From the NCBI GenBank assembly GCA_902729315.2, contig LR746266.1:935001-999000 (forward strand): a stretch of DNA of 64,000 nucleotides, in the 5' to 3' direction. The stretch comes from Spirodela intermedia. Lineage: Eukaryota; Streptophyta; Magnoliopsida; Alismatales; Araceae. The notes under the pieces were generated by a model that did no database searches, had not been told where the DNA came from, and was given only the letters and a program-made list of their open reading frames with translations. Numbering within the stretch: position 1 is the stretch's first letter; each line of letters begins with the position of its first letter. Below are positions 11,988 through 22,692 of the stretch, piece by piece. The translations under genes and the position numbers were made by a program.

Positions 11988-13681
11988 ATGAAGCCCCCAT
12001 CCTCCTGGAAAACCAGTCGGTGCCCCTCCTGCATCGTCCCCCTCGCCTTCCTCGTCTTCATCGCCGTCGTCTACTTCGAGGACTTCTCCTGCGTCCTAAG
12101 GCCCTCGCTCCAGCCCCTCCAACTGCTCCACTCCGCCAGCGGCGTAGAAGGTAGGAAGCCGTATTTACTTGTCGGTAGGAGAGCCCTAGATGGATGTTCT
12201 CTCTCACCAGAGTGATATCTCGTTCCCGTCGCAGAGGAGGAGGGCGGCGGCGGCGGCGGCGGGTGGCCGTTCGCCGTCGGCGAGACGCCGGCGAAGTGCG
12301 ATCTCTTCTCCGGCGAGTGGGTCTACGACGAGGCCTCCCGCCCTCTGTACCAGGAGGAGGAATGCCCCTACATTCAGCCGCAGCTCACCTGCCAGGAGCA
12401 CGGCCGTCCCGACCGGGGCTACCAGCACTGGCGGTGGCAGCCCCGCGGCTGCTCCCTCCCCAGGTTCGTTCTCACAGAGAAAATTCGTCCCTGTAAATCT
12501 TCAATGGCCGGCGAATGACGAGGCGGCGGCGCAGGTTCAACGCCTCTCACTTGCTGGAGATGCTCCGGGGGAGGAGGATGCTCTTCGTCGGCGACTCGCT
12601 GAACAGGGGTCAGTTCTCCTCCATGGCGTGCCTGCTCCACCGCGTCATCCCCGAGGGGGCCAAGTCCATGGAGACCTTCGACTCCCTCACCGTCTTCCGC
12701 GCTAAGGTGCCCGCCGCCGGTCTCCGGCGGAGTTTCCTTCCTTCTTCTTCCCCCAAAACTCCGCTGACGTCGCCTGAGCGACACTGTGTCAGGAGTACAA
12801 CGCCACCGTGGAGTTCTACTGGGCGCCGTTCCTCGTCGAGTCCAACTCCGACAACGCCATCGTCCACCGGGTGACTGATCGGATCGTCCGCGCAGGGAAC
12901 ATCCGCCGGCACTCCCGCCACTGGGAGGGCGCCGACATCATCGTCTTCAACACCTATCTCTGGTGGATGACCGGCGCCCCCATGAAGATCCTGTAACAAT
13001 CGACCCTTCTTCTTCTTCTTCTTCTTCTTCTTCTCCTCCTCCTCCTCCGACTTCGTCTTCTGAAACCGCCGCCGATCGCTCCTGCAGGCGGGGGCCATTC
13101 GGCGGCGACATGAAGAACATCACCCTGATGGAGACGGAGGCGGCGTACAGGACGGGGCTGAGGAGCATGGTCAGATGGGTGGAGCGGCACATGGATCCTC
13201 GCAAGAACAGGGTCTTCTTCGCCACCATGTCGCCCTCCCACGAGACGTCTGCACTCTGCAATCCCCCTTCCTCTTCTTCCTCTTCTTCCTCTTCTTCTCC
13301 GGGTCGAATTAACAGTCCCGGCGCCGGCGTCGGTGCAGGGGCTCCGACTGGGGCGGGTCGCCGGAGGAGAACTGCTACAACCAGACGGCGCCGATCGCCG
13401 ATCCAGGCTACTGGGGGAGCAGCACCAGCAAGAGCATGATGAGGGTCCTGAAACAGGTTCTGGGAAATTCGAGGTTCCCCATCGCCGCCCTGAACATCAC
13501 GCAGCTGTCGGAGTACCGCAAGGACGCTCACACACAGATCTACAAGCGGCAGTGGAGCCCGCCGACGGCGGAGCAGCTGGCCAACCCCAAGAGCTACGCC
13601 GACTGCGCCCACTGGTGCCTCCCCGGCCTCCAGGATACCTGGAACGAACTCCTCTACGCCAAGCTCTTCTTCTTCCCCTAG
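11988..13681 (+). CDS. TRICHOME BIREFRINGENCE-LIKE protein, xylan O-acetyltransferase-like
   Basis: A Golgi type II membrane enzyme of the TBL/DUF231 family that acetylates cell-wall polysaccharides; the sequence most resembles the xylan-acetylating clade (TBL29/33-type), which is inference. Six exons in phase (11988-12150, 12235-12463, 12535-12706, 12793-12992, 13088-13246, 13339-13681) give 421 residues. The N-terminus has one membrane segment (residues about 15-32, [15 protein letters not shown]). Next comes the Cys-rich TBL domain starting [12 protein letters not shown], then the GDS esterase motif in [11 protein letters not shown], and a C-terminal DCAHWCLPG carrying the DxxH catalytic pair. 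The conserved SDWGG block spans the exon 5/6 junction. Introns are 71-92 bases long; two contain CTT repeats. Confidence 0.92.
13006..13048 (+). repeat. (CTT)n then (CCT)n microsatellite in TBL intron 4
   Basis: The intron 12993-13087 is largely a pyrimidine trinucleotide repeat lying between donor and acceptor, in sense orientation. Confidence 0.9.
13267..13299 (+). repeat. CTT/TCC imperfect repeat in TBL intron 5
   Basis: Imperfect CTT and TCC units within the 92-base intron 13247-13338, on the sense strand, about 40 bases before the acceptor. Confidence 0.85.
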
Positions 13682-14113
13682 CCACCGCTGTGGCCGGCGG
13701 AAGGAGAAGTCTCTTCGCCGGCGAGATCGTCGCTGGGCGTGTTCCCTCCGAGGGGGCTTGATTGAACGAATTAAGGCCACATCTTTTTCCATTTTTTCTT
13801 TCAGGCATCCACGGTAGCGTCATTAGTTGGCTATTATTCTTTCAAATTTGGTTTCTCCGTCAATTTGCCGTCTATGATTTCTGGAAAATTAGGCCTCTAA
13901 TGGGGTACTCAGGACGCTGCTCCGACGGGAAGGATCATTTGTGGGTCCAAACTAAAGAGAGAGAGAGAGAGAGAGAGTAAGATGGGTTTATTAGAGAGAT
14001 AGAGATAGAGAGAGAGAGAGAGAAATGGGTTTATTAGAGAGATAGAGAGAGAGAGAGAGAGAGTGGGAGAGAGAGAGATGGGTTTATTAGAGAGGTAGAG
14101 ATAAAGAGAGCGG

Positions 14114-14179
<66 letters not shown>

Positions 14180-15143
14180 TTCCTCAGTTCAACCTGAATG
14201 AATCTCCTTCCTCAAGAAGAGCCCCACCCTGGTTACCCCCTCTGAAACCCTTCTCCAATATCATCATCAGCATCATCATCATCATTATCATCATCATCAT
14301 CTTTCATCACCCTGGTTAATCCTCTCCTTCTATCTTCTCGCATCAATCTCAGGCTCAGAGCGATAAAAATGCTTCACCAACACAGCATTCTTCATCCAAG
14401 GAACATCATCCCAACATCTTCTGAGTTGGATTAATGTCAGCTCGCATTCATCTCCTCCGGCATCACCCTCAGATTTACTGAAACAAAAAACTCCTGCCAC
14501 AAGCAGACATCCCAACAATGAACATGGCAAGAGGCTCTGATTTCTTCCAGATCTCTGCTACCCTCCCTCATGGCATTCATTCACAGTCTGACTCATGGGA
14601 TCACCATCTTGCTAGGGTAGAAACATAGAAACAACAAGGGAAGACATGATCTTGAGTGGAAAATCCTCATCCTGTTATTCATTCTGATATTCAACAAGGG
14701 AAGAATATTCTGATACTTTGCTAAAAAATGGCATCGAATTATTGTGGAATCATCCAACATCTCCATCAAGCTCGTCAGATTCTGCTTTTGCTGTAAACCT
14801 TCTCAACCTATACTCAATCTTCCTGCTCCACGCAATCTACACTCAATCTTCCTGCTCCACCAACCCGAGATGATCATGAAATTTTATAGAAATAGATTTA
14901 ATACCAACGATTTTTTTTTTATTTGTGGTCTTCCGATGAGTGAAGATCAGTCAGTAGAAGGGAACAAAAAAAAATCGATTTCTCAAGCAACCCATGATCT
15001 ATTCTATGCCCCAATGGCCAATTGTCACTGCTTGTCAGCAGGATTATGAAAAATATTTTCAGGATCACAGCATGAGATTCAACACAGTGAGAAATTCCAG
15101 CCGAGGAGATGGAAAGAGGAGCAACATACCCACCATGGGCGCT
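13682..15143. other. Intergenic between convergent TBL and mL40-like genes
   Basis: Holds 3' ends of two convergent genes. A long compound GA microsatellite covers about 13956-14174 and an imperfect ATC/ATT repeat lies at 14262-14303. From 14310 to 15140 I see no gene; short open frames there lack family resemblance. Confidence 0.5.
13956..14174. repeat. Compound (GA)n microsatellite with a repeated unit
   Basis: GA dinucleotide runs are interrupted three times by a short ATGGGTTTATTAGAGA block, so a larger unit of about 50-60 bases has been duplicated before the final long pure GA run. Confidence 0.9.
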
Positions 15144-15920
15144 TCACCGGAGTTTCTCCTTCCCGACGTAACTCTTGGCTGCCTCCCTGACCTGATCGAC
15201 GTAGCCATCAATCGGCGGAGTTAGGGTTGCCATGAACCTATTTACAGGGAATGGCGTCAAATCGGGGATCATGGCCGCCGCCTTCAGGTGCTCCGGCAGC
15301 GCCTCGATCGCCTCCTTCTTCAGTCGAAGGAGTGTAGACTCAGCGGCCTGCCGTGCTCGGTGTCTCCTCATCAGAGATCGGCTGTACTCCCTCGCCAGAC
15401 GCCTTCCGTCCTGTACGGTGAGCTCGTACTTGGGGATCGCCTCCACATCCACCAACCCCAACGAGATCAAGTCGAAACCAGGCGTCCCCATCAGTACGCG
15501 CTCCTCCTGCTCTGAGGATCCCTTCTTGGCCGCGGCCTTCGCCGAGTCGATCTCCCGCTGCCTCTCCTTGCTGATGAGCCCCAACTTCTCCCGCTCGGCT
15601 TCCCGCTCCCGCTGCCTCACGGTCAAATGGCGGATTGGGGTCGGGGCAGTGAGACACGAATCCACCATCCGGTTGAAGCGGTCAGCGGAATCGTTGCCAG
15701 ATCGGCCGCCGCCGCCAGTGGCGGTGCCGCCGGTCTTCTTCTTGGGAATGGTAGATCGCTTCAGCGGCTGCCCGGTCTTGATCTTGCCCTTGCCCTTCGC
15801 GGTGCCGCTGACAGCGCATCTCTGCAGGAGCTGGTGCTGCTGCGTCGCCGGTGATAGAAGCCCCTCGACGGCCCCGTAGACTAGCGGCTTCAGAGCCCGG
15901 AATCTAGGGTTTCGAATCAT
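15144..15920 (-). CDS. Mitochondrial ribosomal protein mL40-like
   Basis: Single exon, 258 residues from the ATG at 15920; another in-frame ATG at 15953 adds 11 residues. The N-terminus (MIRNPRFRALKPLVYG) is Arg-rich without acidic residues, as in mitochondrial presequences. The middle is very basic, then a charged helical stretch REREAEREKLGL leads into a conserved block LMGTPGFDLISLGLVD. The C-terminal half contains YSRSLMRRHRARQAAES and PFPVNRFMATLTPPI. I associate this conserved plant protein with the large-subunit mitoribosomal protein mL40, from memory and not proven by the sequence. Only about 140 bases separate its start from the stop of the upstream EXO70 gene on the same strand, so their transcripts may overlap. 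Confidence 0.7.
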   Translation of the reverse strand: MIRNPRFRALKPLVYGAVEGLLSPATQQHQLLQRCAVSGTAKGKGKIKTGQPLKRSTIPKKKTGGTATGGGGRSGNDSADRFNRMVDSCLTAPTPIRHLTVRQREREAEREKLGLISKERQREIDSAKAAAKKGSSEQEERVLMGTPGFDLISLGLVDVEAIPKYELTVQDGRRLAREYSRSLMRRHRARQAAESTLLRLKKEAIEALPEHLKAAAMIPDLTPFPVNRFMATLTPPIDGYVDQVREAAKSYVGKEKLR

Positions 15921-16060
15921 CTTCCCTCGCCTGAGAAGATCAAAACCGGTCATCCTGAAGGAGGCGAAGGTTTTTGGGAAGACGGAGGAGAATCGGCCCA
16001 ACTCAGCCCAACGAAGGGCTGCCACGAGAATCGGCCTCGAACTCAGAAAACCGAGTCGAC

Positions 16061-17449
16061 TCACAGATTCCTCGCACTCCACTTGAACAGCCGGTTGATG
16101 CGGGCCCTGACGTCCGCAGGGCTGTACATGACGAGCCTCCCTAGCGACTTCTCCAGCGCCGGGGAGCTCCGAAGCCTCCTCAGGAAGCTCTGGTATGCCG
16201 GCAGCACGAGCTCAATGGCGGAGGCTCTGAGCTCCGTCGCCAGCCGCTCGTCCGCCACCACCCATCCCGTCTGGTTCCTGTAGGTCTCTCCGAAGAGCTC
16301 GTTGAACAGCTGCAACTTCTCCCCGAGGGAGCTCGCCGGCGCCGGAGAAAATGAACCCGATGACGCTTCACGGCTGGCGTTGAGCAGGTCGATTACTTCT
16401 CCCCAGGTTGTCCTCTGGTAGCTGCTGCGCCATCGCCGGACGCTTGCCGTCTGCCCGCGGATCCAGTCTTCCCCTAGGAGGATACCCAGCTCCCCGTCCT
16501 TCACCTTCTGCGAGATGTACCAGCCGTTGTTCAGCAGGAAGAGGAAGCTCTGAGCGGGGTTCCTGTAGCACTTGGACTTGGACTCGAGGTTGCCCAGAAG
16601 AAGGTCCATCGCCCAGCCGATCTGATCCCCGGCGGCGGCGCCGCCGTCCTCGTTCATGATCTCCTCCAGGGTTCGCCGGGATCTGCATGCCGCGCGGAGA
16701 TAGTTCACGACGTACCGCGTCATCGGGTGGAGGCCGCCGCCGGCGACGGGAGGCGCCACCGGGTCCCGGCGGATGCGGTTCTCCAGCTCGGCGAAGACGT
16801 CTCTGACGGCCGCCGCCAGCCGGGCGCCGGCGGCGGCGGACTGGAGGAGCAAGACGGAGCTGGACTCGCCGGAGAAGACGGAGGCGATCTCCGGAACCAA
16901 CTCGCGGAGGGCTTCGTACACGTCCATCAACCCAAAGAGCCTCTCCGGCGACCTGCTCGCCGTCGCCGCCGCCTCGGGGAAGGCGAAGAGCCGCCGCATA
17001 GCGCCCCGGCAGGTTTCCGCCAGCGAAAGGTCCCCAGCGGCGGCGAGGCCGGCGAAGACGCGGTTGCAGAGGCGGCGCTCACTGGGAAACAGGATGAAGA
17101 CCGCCACCCTGACGACCTCCACCCACCGCGCGATCTCCTCCTCCGCCGCCGGCCATGGCGGCCCATGGCGGAACCCCAGCCTAGAAATGCTCTCCTGCAG
17201 GAAATCCCCCCGGCAGGTGCTGTAGGCCCGTAGGCACTCCTCGCCAAGCCCCGCCGCTACCATGCGCTTCACGACGGCGTGGATGTCGGCGACGGTCGCC
17301 GACGGGAACGCATCAATCACGGCGGCGTATTCCGGGACTGGCCGGCCGACGGGGATCTCGTCATCGTCGTCGTCGCCGGCGCCGTCCACCGGCGAGAAGC
17401 CGTTCTGGGCCTCGAGCAGGGAGCGAAGCTCGGCTTCCAGAGGGTGCAT
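16061..17449 (-). CDS. EXO70-family exocyst subunit, N-terminally short paralog
   Basis: EXO70 proteins tether secretory vesicles to the plasma membrane within the exocyst. This intronless frame gives 462 residues from the Met at 17449 (MHPLEAELRSLLEAQ). It aligns along its whole length with the EXO70B neighbour at 18831-20693: shared blocks include ESISRLG, FPSERRLC, RVFAGLAA, AELENRIRRDP, MTRYVVNYLRAAC, FLFLLNNGWYISQKVKD, GEDWIRGQ and the C-terminal VLPAYQSFLRRL. It lacks the first roughly 200 residues (the N-terminal helical domain). The frame stays open upstream to 17653 and includes a hydrophobic stretch, so a longer form is possible. It is probably a tandem duplicate that lost its N-terminus; whether it functions is unknown. 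Confidence 0.85.
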   Translation of the reverse strand: MHPLEAELRSLLEAQNGFSPVDGAGDDDDDEIPVGRPVPEYAAVIDAFPSATVADIHAVVKRMVAAGLGEECLRAYSTCRGDFLQESISRLGFRHGPPWPAAEEEIARWVEVVRVAVFILFPSERRLCNRVFAGLAAAGDLSLAETCRGAMRRLFAFPEAAATASRSPERLFGLMDVYEALRELVPEIASVFSGESSSVLLLQSAAAGARLAAAVRDVFAELENRIRRDPVAPPVAGGGLHPMTRYVVNYLRAACRSRRTLEEIMNEDGGAAAGDQIGWAMDLLLGNLESKSKCYRNPAQSFLFLLNNGWYISQKVKDGELGILLGEDWIRGQTASVRRWRSSYQRTTWGEVIDLLNASREASSGSFSPAPASSLGEKLQLFNELFGETYRNQTGWVVADERLATELRASAIELVLPAYQSFLRRLRSSPALEKSLGRLVMYSPADVRARINRLFKWSARNL

Positions 17450-18830
17450 CGGCTCGCCGGAGAAGGTGGATGAAGCTGAGGAAAGGAGAGGAGGAAGAAG
17501 CCGAAGACCAGCGAGGAAGAGGAAGGGGAAGATAATGAGGTTGAAGGAAGAAGCCAATGGAGAGGGAGTACAGCGAAAGGGGGGGTGGGGGGTGGGGGGT
17601 GGGTCGGTGTCGAGGACCAGAAAGTAGAAAGCGACGATCTTGACGAAGCTCACAAGGGAGGGAGGAAGAAGACTTGCTCCCCGCGTTTCTGTGGAAACGC
17701 GGAGAGCTGATTTCCAAGTGGCAAAGTCAACGCACTCAAGAGGTTAATTAATGCAAAACACCGGGCAGTGGGGCTAAATAAAAAGTTACCGCCAAATCAC
17801 CAGTTGCAAAAGATAACACTGGTGGGAACTTTCATCTTATCTTGTTCCTCATTGAAGGGTCGTTGAGAAGTAATAAAGTCAGCCTAAAGCCATGGCGTGT
17901 TGAGGGGGGACGATGTTCTAAGGATTCAAAAGAGGTGCTTCTGGTGGACTTTCAGACGGGGTCAACGGGTTCAGAAGAGGAGCACAAGCATCGGCCACAT
18001 GAATAACGAAAAACAAGAAATTCGCATGAGCCTCTACAGTCTCCCCTCCCCCCCCTCCCCCGTTGACTTCTGATGACAGTCATCTCCTCCGCCGTGACCT
18101 CACAACAGTTACTGCGGAAGAGAATCATTTTTTTTCTCTAAAATTCTTCTCAGATGACCTGCTGTTGCCAGCCCAAAGAATCAAAAGACTAAAGTACCAG
18201 AAGAGGCGAAATCAGAGATAAGATGAAACCTAGAAAACTAGAAATCCATGATTTGGGATGTGTTCATGAATTGGCCAGCTCAATCGTGATCTACATGTGC
18301 CCTTATATCGAATCCATCAAATGAAAACAACACAATCATCAGATCCATGATGGGCAATTTCAAATGTTTCAGAACGACGCCGGTAACAAATCAAATGATC
18401 CTGAAAGAAATTGGTCCACATAAGTCAACGATATGAAAAAAAAGGAACCAGGTTATGAAGATTTGAGTCACCTGATAGTCAAATCCGTGCTGCTTAGCTT
18501 CTGCAGATGCACTGGGGTCCCATGCTAGACTTATCATCAGCGTAACTTGCCAACTAGAGCTGGAACCGAAGAAAAATCCAAAGGATAAAAATCCTCCGCT
18601 CAGGTAAACATACAGCACGCAGAGTTTCCCAATCAGGAAATCAACAGATGATTCAGATATCAAGATAGAAAAAAGAAAAAGCTTGTTATTTTCTTTGTGA
18701 CCCACAATGAACATATCACAGCATACATATTACAGCAATCCAAGCACTGAGAAAACACAAGACGCCATCTTGAGAGGCAGCTTATAGAATCAGAATATGC
18801 AGATGATACAAAAAGGGCACGATTTTTCTA
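17450..18830. other. Intergenic between the EXO70 tandem copies
   Basis: Upstream region of the short EXO70 copy and 3' flank of EXO70B. It is AT-rich. One minus-strand open frame at 18391-18714 (107 codons) has hydrophobic, unfamiliar content, and I do not accept it as a gene. If the duplication included the missing N-terminal domain, remnants would be expected here; I did not recognise any by eye. Confidence 0.4.
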
Positions 18831-20693
18831 CTAACTCCTGAGGTTCCCCTGAAACAGCTCACCGATACAGGCCTCAACACCATCTACGGAGTAGTTCACA
18901 TACTTCTCCAAGTCCTTGGCTGCTTCCAACGACATCAACCTCTCCAAGAACCTCTGGTACGCCGGTAGCACGGCCTGCATTACAGATTTTCTGAGGTCTG
19001 CCCTGAGATGCTCATCAACCACGACCCATCCTTTCTGCGTCCTGTAAATCTCCTCAAAGTACACATTGAACATATGCAATTTGTCCCGCAGGGATCTGAC
19101 CACCAAGGACGACGACAATCCTGAGAGCCCCGCGATTTGGAGGACCTCAATTACCTTGCCCCATGTTGCCTTCTGGTAGCTGTTGCGCCACTGCCGCACC
19201 CTGACAATCTGCCGCCTGATCCAGTCTTCCCCAAGGAGCAGGCGGACTTCGCTGTCCTTCACCTTCTGTATGATGTACCATCCATTGTTCAACAGGAACA
19301 CGAAGTTCTGTCCTGGAGCTTCGTAGACCCTGGACTTGGCGTCAAGGTTCTCCTGAAGCAGATCCATAGTCCAGGCGATCCGAACAGAGAGGGAGGAGGA
19401 GAGAATTTCCTGATCCCCGGGGACCGGTCCTCCCTCATCCTCGTACATGATCACCTCCAGGGCCTGTCGAGATTCGCACGCAGCGCGGAGATAGTTGAGG
19501 ACGTACCGCGTGATCGGATGGTGGCCGCCGCCGCCCTGGACGGCAGACTTGACTGGATCCCGGCGGATCCTGTTCTCCAGCTCCGTGAAGATCCCTCTGA
19601 TAGCTCCCCCCAGCCTGCTGCAGGTAGTGCCTGATTCGAAGCGGATGAACGAGCAGTACTGATCGGGGAAGACCAAGTCGATCTCCGGAATCAAATCGCG
19701 GAGGGCTTCATACAGGTCCAGTGTCCTGAATAACCTCTCCGGTGCTTTCCCCCCCACAGCTACCGCATCGGCGAACCCAAGCAGCTGCATCGCGGGGCCA
19801 CGGCAGACCTCGGCTAGAGATAGATCGGCCACGGCCGCAAGCCCGGCAAAGACACGGTCGCAAAGGCGGCGCTCGCTTGGAAACAGGATGCGGACTGCTA
19901 CATTGATGACCTTGACCCACCGCCCGATCTCCTCCTCGATGTCCGGCCATGGCATGCCGTACACTTCTTCAGTTGTCCTGAGACGAAGCCCCAGTCTAGA
20001 GATACTCTCCTCCAAGAAATCCCTCCTGCAGATGCTGTAGGCTTGAGCGCACTCCTTCTCGAAACCAGCGGCGACCATGCGTTTTGCGATGTCGTGAAGA
20101 TCGGCGACGGTTCCAGACGGGAGCGCGTCGATCACGACATCGTAGTCTGTGACTGGTTGCGCCACGGGGATCTGATCATCGCCCTCGCTATCTTCTCCAT
20201 CTGAATCGAACGACGAAGAAATCGGATCCGAAGGGCGTCCACCGGTCTGGCTGTCCAGTAAGGCACGGAATTCGTCTTTCAGTCGGATCATGGCCTGGTG
20301 GATGAGGTCCTCCGCATGCTGGATCATCATCTTATCTTCGGATGTCACCGAATCCATGTCCCTGATCAAGGAGAGGAGAGAGTCAACGGCATCGAGAAAG
20401 GCCATGGACTCGTCGGAGTTGGACCAAATCGGGCGCTCGGAAGCGACGAAGCGCGAGATCTGACGATCTAGCGATCGGAGCACCCGCTTGATATCAGAGG
20501 AGCCAGGCGGGCCATCTTCCTCGGCCGCGGCCGCCGCCCGGCCAATCCTCTCGGAAAGCTTATCGCGAGAGAGGCGATCGTCGAAGCTGGAAAATATCTG
20601 GAGGATGTCGTCTGTCATGGTACCCGACTTCCCCAGTGTCTTGGTAATGTGCCGGACGACGGCGAGCAGCTTGTCCTCCCCGTTCTCTGCCAT
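18831..20693 (-). CDS. EXO70B: EXO70B exocyst subunit
   Basis: Full-length, intronless, 620 residues. The start at 20693 was chosen because MAENGEDKLLAVVRHITKTL matches the N-terminus of plant EXO70B1/B2 proteins, followed by the conserved DDILQIFSSFDDRLSR. The EXO70 core includes FPSERRLCDRVFAGLAA, ELENRIRRDPV, ITRYVLNYLRAAC, FVFLLNNGWYIIQKVKD and LPAYQRFLERL near the C-terminus, the region expected to contact membrane phospholipid. EXO70B members act in exocytosis, autophagy-related transport and immunity in Arabidopsis (family knowledge). The reading frame continues upstream without a stop to an ATG at 20987, adding 98 residues with a strongly hydrophobic segment; I treat this as leader but flag it. 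The paralog at 16061-17449 is its tandem partner. Confidence 0.92.
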   Translation of the reverse strand: MAENGEDKLLAVVRHITKTLGKSGTMTDDILQIFSSFDDRLSRDKLSERIGRAAAAAEEDGPPGSSDIKRVLRSLDRQISRFVASERPIWSNSDESMAFLDAVDSLLSLIRDMDSVTSEDKMMIQHAEDLIHQAMIRLKDEFRALLDSQTGGRPSDPISSSFDSDGEDSEGDDQIPVAQPVTDYDVVIDALPSGTVADLHDIAKRMVAAGFEKECAQAYSICRRDFLEESISRLGLRLRTTEEVYGMPWPDIEEEIGRWVKVINVAVRILFPSERRLCDRVFAGLAAVADLSLAEVCRGPAMQLLGFADAVAVGGKAPERLFRTLDLYEALRDLIPEIDLVFPDQYCSFIRFESGTTCSRLGGAIRGIFTELENRIRRDPVKSAVQGGGGHHPITRYVLNYLRAACESRQALEVIMYEDEGGPVPGDQEILSSSLSVRIAWTMDLLQENLDAKSRVYEAPGQNFVFLLNNGWYIIQKVKDSEVRLLLGEDWIRRQIVRVRQWRNSYQKATWGKVIEVLQIAGLSGLSSSLVVRSLRDKLHMFNVYFEEIYRTQKGWVVVDEHLRADLRKSVMQAVLPAYQRFLERLMSLEAAKDLEKYVNYSVDGVEACIGELFQGNLRS

Positions 20694-21098
20694 GCGACCC
20701 CTGCCGACTCTCTTGCCTCCCGCAGCCCTGCCTCTTTCCTCCGCGACAGCGTCCTCGGGAAAGCGAGGGGCTCTAGGGCTTCCCGATCCGAGAACAGCAT
20801 AAGCTTCAAAGCCGGGCAAGGGAGGATGCACCAGAGCGAGTAAAAGGCAGGCCGCCAGAAGCCAGAGAAAGAGCAGAGGTCCTCGATGGAGACGAAGGAA
20901 ACGATGATGACGAAGACGACGCGTCGGGGACGAGAAGACCAGTTCAGCGGGAGGAAGAAGATAAAAGGAGACCAGAGCCATTGGCATATCCTGTAATTTC
21001 TTCCGACATGACTCTCAGTGCAGGATGCGGGTCCCCGTTAACATTTACTCCTTTGCCCCTAGGACTAATACGCTTATTTTTTTGGTCAACGCGTTGTT
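20694..21098. other. EXO70B upstream region
   Basis: The first 294 bases (20694-20987) are open in frame with EXO70B. The remainder, to the stop of the next minus-strand gene, is short intergenic sequence with no other recognisable feature. Confidence 0.4.
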
Positions 21099-22692
21099 CT
21101 ATGGGAGAGAAACGTGAACCGTTTCTTTGAACTCGAGCGTCCTCGTCTCGCTGTAGAAGCTCCTGCGCTGGTTGGGCCAGTAGGTGACCCACACGGAGCC
21201 GTTGACCTCCCACTCCATCTTCTTATCGGCTCCCCGCCGGAGCAGCTGCCACCGGACGCTCTCCCCGTACTCGTCGCCGGCGAAGACGACGCCGCCGTCC
21301 CTCGTAAAGGGGCGGTAGGCGTTAGTTTGGCGGTTCCTGAACCAGCTCCTCCGCCGGAACAGGCTCAGCTTGTGGGGCTTGGAGGAGGACACCTCCTTCC
21401 CGGCGGCGGCGACGTCGTGGAGGAACCAGTGGAGGCCGGCGGTGGCCCCCCGGACGGACTGCTCGAACTTCCACGGCTTCATGCTCATCGTCACCGTCTC
21501 GGCAGCGGAGAACCGGAACCCGGTGGTGGCGGCCGGCGGGTCGAAACTGCCCTCCACGGCGTTCTCTCGGGAGACCTCGTAGGCGGGGTTGCTGGAGGAC
21601 TTGCTCGCCGTTACCGACAGCACGTCGTCCTGCTGGGCGGGGGTGAGTTGCAGAGACACCCGAGACGGGAAGTGCTTCTCTTCCGGACCAAGTCCTCTCC
21701 TCCCCATCAGCTTCCTCGAGACCAGCGGGCTTACATCGCATCTGTTGCACCGAGGGAGTGGGTGAACTCTGTGAGATCGACGCCATGATTTATCATAAAA
21801 GGAAGGTCTAAGCTCTCGGCGGCACCTACCTGACGTTATCCACGGTGACCACCATGTCGATGGTGTTCTCATGGGGAACGAGCTTGTAAGCGAGCTGCAC
21901 GACGCCTTGCAGCTGTTGGTACATCAGGGAGAAGAGCAAACGGTGCTCCCCGGCGGCGCTGTTGGGGTGGTCGGGGGGTATTGCCGCGACGGGGCAGTAG
22001 AACTGCACCTTCCACAGCCCCGCCGCTGACACGGCGTAGGAGAAGAGTGGGGACGGGGTCCTGAAGCAGGGCGGAGAACCATGGAACTCCTGTATGTGGT
22101 TGGTGATGGCAAGGTTGACGGACTTCATCCACTGCTCCTCAAAGTTGGAGCCTATCAACCTGAGCAGCGCCTTCAACGCGTCTCTCGATCTCGTGCTCGT
22201 CATCTGGAGCTTTATGGCGTCCATCCATCCGGCCCGGAAATCCTGCGGGGCCTCGTAGATGCAGACGAGGAGGACCAGGGTGAGGAAGGCGAGGTTGAAC
22301 ACGTCTCCGGAGTCGCCGTCCTCCGGCGAGACCGGCGGCGATCTCCGGGAAGAAGATCCCTTCCTGGGCCCATAATGGAGGACGCCGGCGACGATCTTGG
22401 AGAAGAGACGGGCCGGGATGTTCTCGTCCCAGGGCCGCAGGCTGCCGGACTTGAGGACGAAGGAGCCGGAAGTCCACAGAGAGAGCGGGAGGTCGAAGAC
22501 GGCCGCCACGGAGAAGAAGATGCAGGGCCTCTGGTTCTGGAGGCTTTTACCGACGGAGAGATTCAGCGAAGGAGAAGGTGGGCTCGAGGGACAGACGCAG
22601 AGGGAGATGGTGTTGGCGCTCCAGTCGGCGACGGCGGGGAGTCCGCAGACCCATCCCCACGCATCAGGAACCCAGGAGGAGGAAGAAGCCAT
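21099..22692 (-). CDS. Conserved plant protein of unknown function
   Basis: Two exons, 22692-21830 and 21741-21099 (minus strand), join in phase at an Arg codon to give 501 residues. The N-terminus, MASSSSWVPDAWGWVCGLP followed by ISLCVCPSS and LNLSVGKSLQNQ, is familiar to me as a plant protein family without an assigned function. I see no catalytic motif. The middle contains a hydrophobic stretch VFNLAFLTLVLLVCIYEAP that could be a membrane helix or buried core. The C-terminal exon is rich in aromatic residues and beta-type sequence (SVRWQLLRRG, GSVWVTYWPNQRR), suggesting a beta-sandwich, which is inference. No targeting signal is evident. Confidence 0.8.

Noticed and set aside
12947-13792. 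281-codon minus-strand frame overlapping the TBL gene
   Set aside because: Antisense shadow of GC-rich exons plus CTT repeats translated as poly-Glu.
15232-15879. 215-codon plus-strand frame opposite the mL40-like gene
   Set aside because: Mirror of a real coding exon; Ser/Arg-rich composition without homology.
18391-18714. 107-codon minus-strand frame between the EXO70 genes
   Set aside because: Hydrophobic, AT-rich, no family resemblance, no splice partner; probably chance.
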